Assembly (NCBI RefSeq): GCF_900112765.1
Contig: NZ_FOMZ01000014.1
Coordinates: 62,001-126,000, forward strand
Reading direction: 5' to 3'
DNA length: 64,000 bases
DNA from: Actinopolyspora alba
Lineage (GTDB): Bacteria; Actinomycetota; Actinomycetes; Mycobacteriales; Pseudonocardiaceae
Shown in pieces: positions 35,335 to 44,657 of this stretch; positions within the stretch are counted from its first letter, which is position 1, and each line of letters begins with the position of its first letter. The notes under the pieces are model-generated. The model was given only the letters and a program-made list of their open reading frames with translations. It had not been told where the DNA came from and did no database searches. Made by a program: the position numbers and the translations under genes.

Positions 35335-35512
35335 GCTCACTCAGCGGAACCTCTGGCACGGCTCTCGCCGCGGGCGCCCCGACATCGAGTAGTTACTACG
35401 CCACGTCGGGGCCGTCCTCGCGAGAGCCGCACCGGAGACCCCGCGGCGGTGCGAGCCGCGGGGGTGGTCGGGGTTCGGCCTGTGTAGGTGGTGGGAGTGC
35501 GGCTTGCGTGGT
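35335..35512 (-). repeat. Structured intergenic element, copy B, with tandem 24-bp units
   Basis: Outer stem GGCTCTCG (35360) / CGAGAGCC (35421), inner stem CCCCGAC (35377) / GTCGGGG (35405), and inside that GTAG-TTA-CTAC. It is oriented opposite to copies A and C. After it come two 24-bp units starting GTGGTCGGGGTTCGG and GTGGTGGGAGTGCGG (35465-35512), which copy C also carries. Confidence 0.8.
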
Positions 35513-35610
35513 GGGAGCCCCTGGAACACACCCGGGGAATCGACGCCCACACCGGTGACACCGGCGCCGTGTCGCTCGTGGTCACTTCCCGACAGCGGTC
35601 CCGAGCCCGG

Positions 35611-35628
35611 CGATTTCGCGAGAAATCG
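35611..35628. repeat. 18-bp hairpin repeat, copy 3
   Basis: CGATTTCGCGAGAAATCG, perfect arms. First of a pair; the second starts 51 bp later. Confidence 0.85.
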
Positions 35629-35661
35629 ACAGACACGGGGCACCCCGCAGCACCGGCCCGG

Positions 35662-35679
35662 CGATTTCGCGAGAAATCG
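35662..35679. repeat. 18-bp hairpin repeat, copy 4
   Basis: CGATTTCGCGAGAAATCG, same orientation as copy 3. Both lie in the 776-bp gene-free stretch between the dynamin operon and desA, which also holds element B and the iron boxes. Confidence 0.85.
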
Positions 35680-35911
35680 ACGCCGCAGTCACGGCGGTTC
35701 GAGCACGGCTGAGCGGCTACAGGGGACCCGACGCGCGACTCCTCTTCCCACTTCCGCTTCCCACTCTCCGGGAGAGCGACCGGCCGCGTCGGGTATTCAC
35801 TTCCGGGTAATCGCCGGTGAACCGCGCCGCGACAACGACACCGCCACTCGACGACACCGCCACTCGACCGATCGTCCGACGTGAACGGACTCACGCCACA
35901 GCGAGCGCGAT

Positions 35912-35951
35912 ATAGGTTAGCCTAAGTTCACAGAAAATTAGGCTAACCTAA
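35912..35951. promoter_or_regulatory. Two tandem iron boxes before desA
   Basis: Two 19-bp sites centred on GGTTAGCCTAA (35912-35930) and TTAGGCTAACCTAA (35933-35951) each match about 15 of 19 bases of the DmdR/IdeR consensus TTAGGTTAGSCTAACCTAA. They lie about 130 bp before the desA start. Iron-loaded repressor should shut the operon off when iron is plentiful. Confidence 0.88.
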
Positions 35952-36078
35952 TTCCACACGGTCGCGACGCGCCGGACACGGTGGCTGACCTCGCAACGAG
36001 GAACTCGAAGCCGCGATGCGGCGCACGACCCCGACAGACCATCCGGCATCGCACACCCCGCACCGAGGAGGACGGTTC

Positions 36079-37644
36079 GTGAGTTTCCTCGTACCACCGG
36101 CCGAGCAGACCGCTGCGACATCGGCACAGTCCGTCGACCCCAAGTCGTACCTGCTGGACGAACACAACACCGAGCAGTACCGCGATTCGGTGACCGAAGG
36201 GGTACAGCGGGTGATCGGCGAACTCCTGGACCCGGGCCACCAGCCCACCACCGGAGTCACCCCCGATCAGCTCGGACCGGTCATCGGCGGAATCGACCTG
36301 GACGAACCGTTGCCGGACACCAAGAGCGCGCTCGACGAGCTGGAACGGGTCTACCTGCACGATGCCGTCTACTTCCAGCACCCGCGCTACCTGGCCCACC
36401 TCAACTGCCCGATCGTCATTCCCGCCCTGCTCGGCGAAGCGATCGGCTCGGCGATCAACTCCTCACTGGACACCTGGGACCAGAGCGCGGGCGGCACGCT
36501 CATCGAGCGGCGGCTGATCGACTGGACCACGGCCCGCATCGGCTTCGGTTCGACCGCGGACGGGATATTCACCAGCGGCGGCACCCAGTCCAACCTGCAG
36601 GGACTGTTCGTCGCCCGGGAGCAGGCACTGCAACGACACGCGGCGGAGAGCGGAACCGGGGATCCGGAGACCGACCGCGCCGAACAGCTGTCGCGACTGC
36701 GCGTCCTCGCCTCGGCCGACAGTCACTTCAGCGTCGTCAAAGCGGCGAAACTGCTGGGCATGGGTGCTGATTCGGTGCTGACCGTGCCCACCGACGAGCA
36801 CCGGCGCATGCGGACCGACGAGCTGCACGAGCGGCTGCGGAGCTGCCACGAGGCGGGACTGACCACGATGGCCGTGGTGGCCACGGCGGGCACCACCGAC
36901 TTCGGCAGCATCGACCCGCTCTCCGAGATCGCGGCGCTGTGCGAGCGGTTCGGGGTGTGGCTGCACGTGGACGCGGCATACGGCTGCGGTCTGCTGGTCT
37001 CGCGGGAGAGCGCCCGGTTGGACGGGATCGAGCGCGCCGACTCGGTGATCGTGGACTACCACAAGTCGTTCTTCCAGCCGGTGAGTTCCAGCGCGGTACT
37101 CGTGCGGGACGGCTCCGTGCTGCGGCACGCCACCTACCACGCGGACTACCTGAACCCGGAGCGCCACGTGGCCGAGCGGGTTCCGAACCAGGTGGACAAG
37201 AGCATCCAGACCACCAGGCGGTTCGACGCGCTCAAACTGTGGCTGACCCTGCGGATCATGGGGCCGGACGCGCTCGGACGGCTCTTCGACGACGTGCTGG
37301 ACCTGGCCGAGCGCACCTGGGAGATGCTGCGGGCCGATCCGCGCTTCGAAGTGGTCAACCGTCCCGAGCTGAGCGCCCTGGTGTTCCGCTACGTACCCGC
37401 CGCGGACGCGGACGGACAGCTCTGCGACCGGGTCAACCTGCACGCGCGCGACGCGCTGTACCGCTCGGGTGCCGCGATGGTGGCCGAGACGGTCGTCGAC
37501 GGGAACACCTACCTGAAGTTCACCCTGCTCAACCCGCGCACCACGCTGCGGGACATCGCCGAGGTGTGCGAGCTCATCGTCGAACACGGCAACCGGTACC
37601 TGACCGGCACGCCCGAGGCGGAGTCCGAACGCCGTGCGAGCTGA
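36079..37644 (+). CDS. desA: PLP-dependent lysine decarboxylase for desferrioxamine synthesis
   Basis: Encodes 521 residues from GTG with GAGGAGGAC upstream. The group II decarboxylase fold has TSGGTQSNLQGLF, HVDAAYGCG and the PLP-binding Lys329 in VDYHKSFFQP. In des clusters this enzyme converts L-lysine to cadaverine, the first step of desferrioxamine. A diaminobutyrate decarboxylase role is the alternative from sequence alone, but the desBCD order supports lysine. Iron boxes upstream predict repression by iron. Confidence 0.93.
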   Translation: MSFLVPPAEQTAATSAQSVDPKSYLLDEHNTEQYRDSVTEGVQRVIGELLDPGHQPTTGVTPDQLGPVIGGIDLDEPLPDTKSALDELERVYLHDAVYFQHPRYLAHLNCPIVIPALLGEAIGSAINSSLDTWDQSAGGTLIERRLIDWTTARIGFGSTADGIFTSGGTQSNLQGLFVAREQALQRHAAESGTGDPETDRAEQLSRLRVLASADSHFSVVKAAKLLGMGADSVLTVPTDEHRRMRTDELHERLRSCHEAGLTTMAVVATAGTTDFGSIDPLSEIAALCERFGVWLHVDAAYGCGLLVSRESARLDGIERADSVIVDYHKSFFQPVSSSAVLVRDGSVLRHATYHADYLNPERHVAERVPNQVDKSIQTTRRFDALKLWLTLRIMGPDALGRLFDDVLDLAERTWEMLRADPRFEVVNRPELSALVFRYVPAADADGQLCDRVNLHARDALYRSGAAMVAETVVDGNTYLKFTLLNPRTTLRDIAEVCELIVEHGNRYLTGTPEAESERRAS

Positions 37645-37695
37645 CCGACCACGCAAGACCACCGTCATCGATTCCGTGCCCCCGAAAGGAAGACT

Positions 37696-39033
37696 GTGTC
37701 CCCCACTTACGACTTCGTAGCCGTCGGGGTCGGTCCGTTCAACCTCGGCCTGGCCTGCCTGACCGAGCCCATCGCGGAACTCGACGGGCTCTTCCTGGAC
37801 GAGAAACCGGACTTCGAATGGCACGGCGGGATGATGCTGCAGGACACCACCCTGCAGACGCCGTTCCTCGCCGACCTGGTGAGCCTGGCCGATCCGACCT
37901 CACCGCTGTCCTTCCTGAACTACCTCAAGGAGGTCGGCAGGCTCTACTCGTTCTACATCCGGGCGGACTGGTTCCCGCCCCGCGTGGAGTACAACGAGTA
38001 CTGCCGCTGGGCCGCGCGCAAGCTCGACAGCGTCCGGTTCGGCCACCGGGTCGACCGCATCGACCACGAGCCGAGCGAGGACGTCTACCTGGTGCACGCC
38101 ACCGAGGTCGCGACCGGGCGGACCGAGACGCACCGGGCGCGCAGGCTGGTGCTGGGCACCGGAACCCCGCCCCACGTCCCCGAACCGTGCCGCGACCTGG
38201 GCGGCGACGCGATTCACGCGTCGCGGTACCTGCACAACCGCGACTCGCTGGTCCGCAAGCAGAGCATCACGATCGTCGGAAGCGGACAGAGCGCCGCGGA
38301 GATATACCGGGATCTGCTCGGTGAGATCGACCAACACGGCTACACCCTCAACTGGGTGACCCGTTCGGCCAGGTTCTTCCCGCTGGAGTACACCAAGCTG
38401 ACCCTGGAGATGACCTCGCCGGAGTACGTCGACTACTTCCACTCGCTGCCGGAGCGGACGCGGGAATCGCTACTCGCGCAGCAGCACGGCCTCTACAAGG
38501 GCATCAGCGCGGAACTGGTCGACGAGATCTTCGACCTGCTCTACCTGAAGCGGGTGGCCGGGCCGTGCCCGACCAGGCTGCTGACCAACACCGAGGTGAC
38601 CTCGGCCGAACACCACCCGACGGACGGCGGCTACACGCTGGGACTGCGGCAGTGGGAACAGCAGGAGGACTTCACCCTGCACACCGACGGGCTCGTGCTC
38701 GCCACCGGATACCGGTACCGCACACCCGATTTCCTGCGGCCGATCACCCACCGGATCAGCTGGGACGAGTCGGGCAGGTTCGACGTCGGCCGCGGCTACG
38801 GCGTGGACCCGACCGGCGAGGAGATCTACGTGCAGAACGCCGAGCTGCACACGCACGGCTTCGTCACCCCCGACCTCGGGATGGCCGCGTACCGGAACTC
38901 GCGCATCATCCAGGGGATGCTCGGCGAGGAGTACTACCCGGTCGAGCGTTCCATCGCCTTCCAGGACTTCGCCGCTCCCGGCGACATCGGACCGGCCCGG
39001 ACCGAAGCGGAACGAGAGGAGTCGGCGGCATGA
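37696..39033 (+). CDS. desB: FAD-dependent amine N-hydroxylase (cadaverine monooxygenase)
   Basis: Encodes 445 residues. FAD motif [18 protein letters not shown] motif [15 protein letters not shown] and the C-terminal [12 protein letters not shown] signature define the IucD/SidA/PvdA group. In this pathway it hydroxylates cadaverine to N-hydroxycadaverine using NADPH and oxygen. GTG start after GAAAGGAAG. The next gene overlaps it by four bases. Confidence 0.94.
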   Translation: MSPTYDFVAVGVGPFNLGLACLTEPIAELDGLFLDEKPDFEWHGGMMLQDTTLQTPFLADLVSLADPTSPLSFLNYLKEVGRLYSFYIRADWFPPRVEYNEYCRWAARKLDSVRFGHRVDRIDHEPSEDVYLVHATEVATGRTETHRARRLVLGTGTPPHVPEPCRDLGGDAIHASRYLHNRDSLVRKQSITIVGSGQSAAEIYRDLLGEIDQHGYTLNWVTRSARFFPLEYTKLTLEMTSPEYVDYFHSLPERTRESLLAQQHGLYKGISAELVDEIFDLLYLKRVAGPCPTRLLTNTEVTSAEHHPTDGGYTLGLRQWEQQEDFTLHTDGLVLATGYRYRTPDFLRPITHRISWDESGRFDVGRGYGVDPTGEEIYVQNAELHTHGFVTPDLGMAAYRNSRIIQGMLGEEYYPVERSIAFQDFAAPGDIGPARTEAEREESAA

Positions 39034-39620
39034 CCGAGATCGTGTTCGAACGCACGGACGAGCGACTGGGCGAGTTCGCCGTGCGCCCCGTGTCGGCCGA
39101 CGAGGACACCCAGCTGTTGCACGGCTGGCTCACCCACCCGAAGTCGGCCTTCTGGCTGATGCTCGACGCCGAGCCGGCCGATGTGCTGCAGCAGTTCCGC
39201 ACCATCGAGGCGGCCCCGGGCAACGACGCGTTCGTCGGCCTGCACAACGGGATCCCCTCCTTCCTGATCGAGCGGTACGACCCGGCCCGTTCGGAGCTGG
39301 CGGAGCTGTATCCCGTGCGGCCGGGCGACGTGGGGATGCACTTCCTGGCCGCGCCCACCGGCATGCCGGTGCACGGCTTCACCCGGGCCGTGCTGACCAC
39401 GGTGATGGACATGCTGTTCACCGACCCCGCGACCGGCCGAGTGGTCGTGGAACCCGACGTGAACAACACCTCGGTGCACGCGCTGAACGCGGAGGTCGGT
39501 TTCGAAGTGGTCGACACCGTCTCGCTGCCCGAGAAGAAGGCACTGCTCAGCATCTGCACCCGCGCCGACTACCTGGCGAGCAGGACCGCGGGTTCGACCG
39601 AGGGGGAGGTATCACGATGA
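39030..39620 (+). CDS. desC: N-hydroxycadaverine acyltransferase (IucB-like GNAT)
   Basis: Encodes 196 residues. The IucB-type GNAT domain shows [29 protein letters not shown] and [21 protein letters not shown]. It transfers an acetyl or succinyl group from CoA to N-hydroxycadaverine. The start and stop overlap neighbours by ATGA on both sides, tightly coupling desB, desC and desD. Confidence 0.92.
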   Translation: MTEIVFERTDERLGEFAVRPVSADEDTQLLHGWLTHPKSAFWLMLDAEPADVLQQFRTIEAAPGNDAFVGLHNGIPSFLIERYDPARSELAELYPVRPGDVGMHFLAAPTGMPVHGFTRAVLTTVMDMLFTDPATGRVVVEPDVNNTSVHALNAEVGFEVVDTVSLPEKKALLSICTRADYLASRTAGSTEGEVSR

Positions 39621-41416
39621 GTTCCGGCAACCCCGGCACGCACGAGCCCGCGGGCCATCTGACTCCGGAGCACTGGCGGCTGGTGAACCGGCGCCTGGTG
39701 CGCAAGGCGCTGGCCGAGCTCTCACACGAACGGCTGCTCAACCCCACCCCGACGGGCGAGGGGCGCTACGTGGTCGGCAGCGACGACGGCAGAGTGCGCT
39801 ACCACTTCCGGGCCAGGATCGGCAGCCTGCGGCACTGGTCGATCGACACCGACAGCATCACCCGGCACCGCGACGGCGCGGAGTTGCCGCTCGACGCGAT
39901 GGAGCTCTTCCTGGAGCTGCGCGACACGCTGGGGCTGCACGACGGGCTGCTGCCGGTGTACCTGGAGGAGATCAGCAGCACGCTGGAAAGCGACGCGTTC
40001 AAACTGGCCAAGCCCCGGGCGAGCTCGGGAGAGCTGCTGGACGCCGGGTTCCAGGCGATCGAGTCCGGCATGACCGAGGGACATCCGTGCTTCCTGGCCA
40101 ACAGCGGCCGGATCGGCTTCGACCTCGCCGAGTCCGCGAAGTACGCGCCGGAGGCGGGAGTGCCGCTCAGGCTGGTGTGGCTGGCCGCGCACCGGGACCG
40201 GGTCGGCTTCAGCGCTTCGGCGGGGCTGGACTACGAAGAACTCGTGCGGTCCGAACTGGACGAATCGACCCGCGAGCGGTTCGAGAAGCGGATCCGCGAG
40301 TTCGGCCTGGACCCGAAGGACTACCTGTTCGTGCCGGTGCACCCCTGGCAGTGGGACAACAAGCTGCCGGTGACGTTCGCGGCGGAGTTCGCCACCCGCA
40401 ACCTGATCCACCTCGGTGACGGGGACGACGATTACCTGCCGCAGCAGTCCATCCGCACGTTCTTCAACGCCGACTCGCAGGAGCGGCACTACGTCAAGAC
40501 GGCGATCTCGGTGCTGAACATGGGCTTCCTCCGGGGGCTCTCACCCGAGTACATGCGCGCCACCCCGGCCATCAACGACTGGGTGGGTGAGCTGGTCGCC
40601 GGTGACGAGCTGCTGCGCGACTCCGGCTTCGACATCCTGCGCGAGCTCGCCGCGGTGGGCTACCACAACGAGTACTACACGGCCGCCGCGAAGGACTCGC
40701 CGTACCGCAAGATGCTGGCCGCGCTCTGGCGCGAGAGCCCGGTTCCGAAGCTGCGGGACGGGCAGCGCCTGGCCACCATGGCCGCGCTGCTGCACGTGGA
40801 CGAGTCCGGCGAGCCCCTGGTCGGCACGCTGATCAACCGTTCGGGGCTGGCACCGGCCGACTGGCTGCGGCGCTACCTGGACGCCTATCTGCGTCCGCTG
40901 CTGCACTGCTTCTACGCCTACGGCGTGGTGTTCATGCCGCACGGCGAGAACATCATCCTGGTACTGGAGGACGGGGTGCCGAAGCGGGCGCTGCTCAAGG
41001 ACATCGGCGAAGAGGTCGCCGTGATCGAGCCGGAGACCGAACTCCCGGCCGAGATCGAGCGGATCCGCTCCGAGGTGCCGCAGAACCTGCGGGCGCTCTC
41101 GCTGTTCACCGACATCTTCGACTGCTTCTTCCGCTTCCTGTGCTCGATCACGCACGAGCACGGACTGCTGGACGAGCGGGACTTCTGGCGGACGGTGGCC
41201 GAGTGCGTGACCGACTACGAGGCTGCCGCCCCGGAACTGCGGGACCGGTTCCGCGAGTACGACCTGTTCGCCGAGCGGTACGAGCTGTCCTGCCTCAACC
41301 GGCTGCAGCTGGGCAACAACCAGCAGATGGTGAACTTGCAGGACCCGGCGAGCGCGCTGAAGATCGCGGGAACGCTGGACAACCCCATCGCGCCCCACGC
41401 TCCCGATCGGGGCTGA
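39617..41416 (+). CDS. desD: NRPS-independent siderophore synthetase (IucA/IucC family)
   Basis: Encodes 599 residues. The family core includes EGHPCFLANSGRIGF, PVHPWQWDNKLP, SIRTFFNADSQERHYVKTAIS and PHGENIILVLEDG. It uses ATP to adenylate and join N-hydroxy-N-acylcadaverine units, oligomerising and often macrocyclising them to desferrioxamine. It is the last gene of the des operon. A 40-nt hairpin follows. Confidence 0.94.
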   Translation: MSSGNPGTHEPAGHLTPEHWRLVNRRLVRKALAELSHERLLNPTPTGEGRYVVGSDDGRVRYHFRARIGSLRHWSIDTDSITRHRDGAELPLDAMELFLELRDTLGLHDGLLPVYLEEISSTLESDAFKLAKPRASSGELLDAGFQAIESGMTEGHPCFLANSGRIGFDLAESAKYAPEAGVPLRLVWLAAHRDRVGFSASAGLDYEELVRSELDESTRERFEKRIREFGLDPKDYLFVPVHPWQWDNKLPVTFAAEFATRNLIHLGDGDDDYLPQQSIRTFFNADSQERHYVKTAISVLNMGFLRGLSPEYMRATPAINDWVGELVAGDELLRDSGFDILRELAAVGYHNEYYTAAAKDSPYRKMLAALWRESPVPKLRDGQRLATMAALLHVDESGEPLVGTLINRSGLAPADWLRRYLDAYLRPLLHCFYAYGVVFMPHGENIILVLEDGVPKRALLKDIGEEVAVIEPETELPAEIERIRSEVPQNLRALSLFTDIFDCFFRFLCSITHEHGLLDERDFWRTVAECVTDYEAAAPELRDRFREYDLFAERYELSCLNRLQLGNNQQMVNLQDPASALKIAGTLDNPIAPHAPDRG

Positions 41417-41479
41417 GGAGCCATGGCGGAGCTCGCGTCGGTGGTCGGTTAGCCGCCCGCGTGGTTAGCAACTCAAGGT

Positions 41480-41519
41480 CGCGGGGCGCGTGGCGTGGTG
41501 GCACGCGATGTGCCCCGCG
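41480..41519 (+). terminator. Hairpin terminator after desD
   Basis: CGCGGGGC (41480) pairs with GCCCCGCG (41512), with a further CGTG/CACG pairing inside. It starts 63 bp after the desD stop. Confidence 0.6.
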
Positions 41520-41601
41520 ATCTCGCGAAACTCCCGATGCGCACCCCACCGGTACGGTTTCCGATAATCAACGAAAAATCCCGACCGGAAAAACACCTGG
41601 A

Positions 41602-41844
41602 ATGAACGAACAAGATCCCCAAGCAACAGGATCACTTCACGTCGAGTGGTCCTGGGACAAACGTGCCAACGCCGCGGTTTTCAAGTTCGGCGGGAAACTT
41701 TCGGGCAACCCTGCCGAGACGCTGGAGGTGCGCGGCAAAAACGATGAAACGGTCGCGCTTCTCGATTTCTCGAACGACGGCGAACTGTTGAACCTGGAGC
41801 TGCTGGACGCGGAAAAGCACATGCCGCGTTCATGTCGGGATTGA
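41602..41844 (+). CDS. Small DUF2283-like protein
   Basis: Encodes 80 residues. WDKRANAAVFKFGGKLSG near the start and VALLDFSNDGELLNLELLDA later resemble DUF2283 domains, short beta-rich proteins with no known reaction that are often near toxin-antitoxin-like genes. AT-rich upstream DNA and the codon pattern differ a little from neighbours. The ATG has only a weak ribosome site (CCTGGA). Probably a separate unit from the des operon because a hairpin intervenes. Confidence 0.55.
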   Translation: MNEQDPQATGSLHVEWSWDKRANAAVFKFGGKLSGNPAETLEVRGKNDETVALLDFSNDGELLNLELLDAEKHMPRSCRD

Positions 41845-42003
41845 GATCCGGTCCTGCTCGGTAACGACTCGTCGAGCCTGTGCGCAGCGTCGAGCGGGAT
41901 CGAGTCGTGGCGGACACGCGGCGAACCCGGCCTGTTCCGAAGCCGGGGTCACCCGTGATCATCCGAAGGAGTACCGCGACCGGCCGGAGGGCAGGTCCAC
42001 CGG

Positions 42004-43044
42004 TCAGTTGTCGATCGGGAAACGCAGCAGCGCTCCGACGCCCTCGGCCAGGCCGGTGCCGGACTCCACCAGATCGGCGCGGGCGCCGGTCTCGGCACAC
42101 GCCTTGAGCAGGAACGCCTCGCGCTCGGTTCCGGTGCCGTACTCCAGCAGCAGGGTGTCCACCGCGCCCATCTCGGCGGCGCGGGCCACCGGGTGGTCAC
42201 CGTGCACTGCCTGCCCGTGCGCCAGTCCCGAGTTGAGCTGCTCGGCGCGTTCCCGCGCGTTGCGGGCGCTCTCCTTCTCGGCGATCTCGCGCAGCTGTTC
42301 TGCCAGTGCCTGCTCCGCGGCCTCGTCCTGGTTACCGCCACGATCGGCGTCCACGCGCAGCTCGGCCAGCCGCTCGGTCAGCTTCTCGCGCACCATGCTG
42401 CGGGCCTGCGTCTCGCCTGCCAGCACCAGCAACCGCGGCCGGAACTCGGCCTCGATGGTGCGCAGTCGCGAGACGATCTCCTCGACGTTGTGCTCGACGG
42501 CCTGCTCGGCACGGCGCTGCAGCCGTTTGTGCGACAGGGCCTGGCCACGGGGTTTGTGCGTGTCGGTCTCGGCGCCGCCCTCGACGGTCTCGCTACCCAG
42601 CTCCCGGGGGTGGTGCTGCTGGGCCAGGACCTCCTGCCGCACCACCGCCCCCTGCTCGTCGGCGATGACCACCAGCATCCGCACCGAGCGGCACTCCTCG
42701 CGCACGTACGCGCCCAGTTCCGGCAGCCGCGTCCAGTACTGCGCGTCACCGGCCCCCAGGGCGGCGTCCCACGGCTCGGCGAGCAGCACCCCGGCGTTCT
42801 CGGTCGCCACCAGCACACGCCCGTTGGCCTGCTCCTCGCCGTACTCGACATTCAGCACGCTCGCTTCGAGCGCGTCCAGCACCGCGTCACCGGCTCCGGC
42901 GCCTGCCAGCCGTTCCCTGAGGTCACGCCACCGCAGTCGCAGCTGCTCGCTCGACTCCTCGCTCGGCGAGCGTCCCTCCAGGTACACCGTGGCGAACGGT
43001 CCCTCGCTCTCGTAGACCGACCGCAGCCGCGTCAAGTCCATCAT
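42004..43044 (-). CDS. Rv2629/baeRF2-like release-factor-related protein (possible Balon-type hibernation factor)
   Basis: Encodes 346 residues. The N-terminal domain (VYESEGPFATVYLEGRSP) and middle domain (VLVATENAGVLL, EECRSVRMLVVIADEQGAVVR) are followed by an eRF1/Vms1-like domain (LGSETVEGG, QRRAEQAVEHNVEEIVSRL) and a C-terminal eL30-like part (MGAVDTLLLEY). This is the Rv2629 family, related to archaeo-eukaryotic release factors. A homologue, Balon, binds the ribosomal A site in stationary or cold-stressed cells. The catalytic GGQ loop is absent, as expected for that role. GAGGGGAACG precedes tandem ATGs at 43044 and 43041. Confidence 0.8.
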   Translation of the reverse strand: MMDLTRLRSVYESEGPFATVYLEGRSPSEESSEQLRLRWRDLRERLAGAGAGDAVLDALEASVLNVEYGEEQANGRVLVATENAGVLLAEPWDAALGAGDAQYWTRLPELGAYVREECRSVRMLVVIADEQGAVVRQEVLAQQHHPRELGSETVEGGAETDTHKPRGQALSHKRLQRRAEQAVEHNVEEIVSRLRTIEAEFRPRLLVLAGETQARSMVREKLTERLAELRVDADRGGNQDEAAEQALAEQLREIAEKESARNARERAEQLNSGLAHGQAVHGDHPVARAAEMGAVDTLLLEYGTGTEREAFLLKACAETGARADLVESGTGLAEGVGALLRFPIDN

Positions 43045-43298
43045 CGTTCCCCTCTCGCAACGCCGAGGACCGTCCTGCCGGACCGACGTCGAACACTCGT
43101 GAGAAGTGCTCACACGTCGATCACAGCCACTGGCCTGTGCATGCCCCGCACACAGCGCGGCAAACCCACACGGTGCCACAGAGTGACCCAGATCACGTTT
43201 ATCGACCACGGCGGCGTGGGCACTGCGATGAGAGCCGCACCGAAAAGACCCCTCCGGCTTCGAGGGGGCGAGGCAGAACGATGCGATGAAGGAGTTCG

Positions 43299-43694
43299 AT
43301 GGCAGAGATCTGGCAGAGCGAACCCATGCGCGACTTCGCCGAGCAGGTACGGCAGAGCGCGGGCATGTCCTCGGCGGACGAGGCGTCCCGCGTCGCTCGC
43401 GCCACCCTGACCACACTGGCCGAGGCCGTCAGTGCCGGTCAGGTCGACGAGCTGGCCGAGGGACTGCCGGAGGAGCTACGGAACGAACTCTCGCAGCGCA
43501 GTGGGCGGGCGCGTTCGCTGAACAAGCTCGAGTTCCTGGACCGCATCAGCGGCGAGATCGCCACCACCGATCTGGAGACCACCGAGGAACAGGTCAGGGC
43601 GGTGCTGACCACGCTGCGCCGGTGGGCCCCCTCTGACGAGACCGCCGACACCGTGGAGCAGCTGCCGGGCTCCATCGCCGGACTCTTCGAGTAG
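43299..43694 (+). CDS. DUF2267 family protein
   Basis: Encodes 131 residues, mostly helical. DEASRVARATLTTLAEAVSAG, LAEGLPEELRNEL and LEFLDRISGEIA are typical of DUF2267. The role is unknown; relatives occur near stress genes. GAAGGAG lies upstream of the ATG. It is divergent from the Balon-like gene with a 254-bp shared control region, so joint stress regulation is plausible. Confidence 0.8.
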   Translation: MAEIWQSEPMRDFAEQVRQSAGMSSADEASRVARATLTTLAEAVSAGQVDELAEGLPEELRNELSQRSGRARSLNKLEFLDRISGEIATTDLETTEEQVRAVLTTLRRWAPSDETADTVEQLPGSIAGLFE

Positions 43695-43811
43695 CACCCC
43701 GCGAGGCTCCCGGGGCTCCCCGGCGAATCTCGGGGGTTCCCAGTGATCGCACTCGGCAGCCAGTGACCGCACGCGGTGCCCGAGCGAAGCCGCACCGGTA
43801 CCGCCGCGCGG

Positions 43812-43885
43812 CGATTTCGCGAGAAATTGACACGGGGTTCGGCGGTGGTGCCGTCGGTGCCGTTCGTACATTTCGCGAGAGATCG
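43812..43885. repeat. 18-bp hairpin repeats, copies 5 and 6 (pair)
   Basis: CGATTTCGCGAGAAATTG (43812-43829) and the variant ACATTTCGCGAGAGATCG (43868-43885) lie 56 bp apart in the same orientation, between the ends of two convergent genes. Confidence 0.75.
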
Positions 43886-43892
43886 GCGCGGT

Positions 43893-44483
43893 TCAGAGGG
43901 CTCCCAGCTGCTGCCTGAGCCGGTCGAGTTCCGCTTGGGCGAGCACGAACTCCACGCGGGACTTGTCCGGCCAGCGCAGTTTCTCCTTGGCGAACTCCGG
44001 CTCGGGGCGCTGTGATTCGGAGACCCAGAGCAGTTCGGGAGGTTGCTCACCGCTCGTTCCCAGCAGCGCAATCAAGGAGCGCGACCACGCCAACCACATC
44101 TCCCGCTCGGACTCCTTGGCGGCGTCAGCGAAGGAGAGGGCGGCGCAGGACCTCTTGCCGTGAATAGTGAGCTTCCCTACCGGCCCACGGCCGGAAGGAC
44201 CGGCATCGTTGAAGATCTCGTCCAGCCCACCGAGGACCGCGGTGATCGGAAGCGACAGAATCACCACCGAGATCCACATCGTGCCACGAAGTATCCGCAT
44301 CGTCCTGCTGGATCCGTGTGGCGTACCGTTCTTTCGCCGCTCGGGCACGGCGTACTCCACGGAACGAACGTGGAATCGGATCACCGAAGTGCGCTCAAAT
44401 CCGAGCTGGTCGGCGACGAGACGCACCTCCTCGCGCCGCCGCTCGGAAATCGGAGTTTCGTCGAACTCCGTTGCCTCGACCAT
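43893..44483 (-). CDS. Hypothetical protein with one membrane segment
   Basis: Encodes 196 residues from ATG 44483 (GAGGG upstream); a longer frame extends to 44585 without a better start. There is a basic region, one hydrophobic helix (MWISVVILSLPITAVLGGL) at about residues 65-85, and a hydrophilic C-terminal half of about 110 residues rich in Glu and Trp (EREMWLAWSRSLIALLG). No family is recognised. Codon bias supports a gene. Confidence 0.55.
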   Translation of the reverse strand: MVEATEFDETPISERRREEVRLVADQLGFERTSVIRFHVRSVEYAVPERRKNGTPHGSSRTMRILRGTMWISVVILSLPITAVLGGLDEIFNDAGPSGRGPVGKLTIHGKRSCAALSFADAAKESEREMWLAWSRSLIALLGTSGEQPPELLWVSESQRPEPEFAKEKLRWPDKSRVEFVLAQAELDRLRQQLGAL

Positions 44484-44657
44484 TCGAGCCCTCAGGAAAT
44501 TGACAGTGACAAGCGTGGCATGGCTGACACGCCAGGTCACGGCATCAGCCGGGCACTGTACGTGCTGACCGATGCTCATGATCACATCGTCGCCGCTGGC
44601 CGGTACGGCTCGGCCGCAGCGCGGCCACTGACCGTTACGGAGATCTCGCCCGACGAA

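Noticed and set aside
35465-35512. CRISPR array suggested by tandem 24-bp units
   Set aside because: Only two diverged units are present, adjacent and without spacers, and no cas genes occur in the window.
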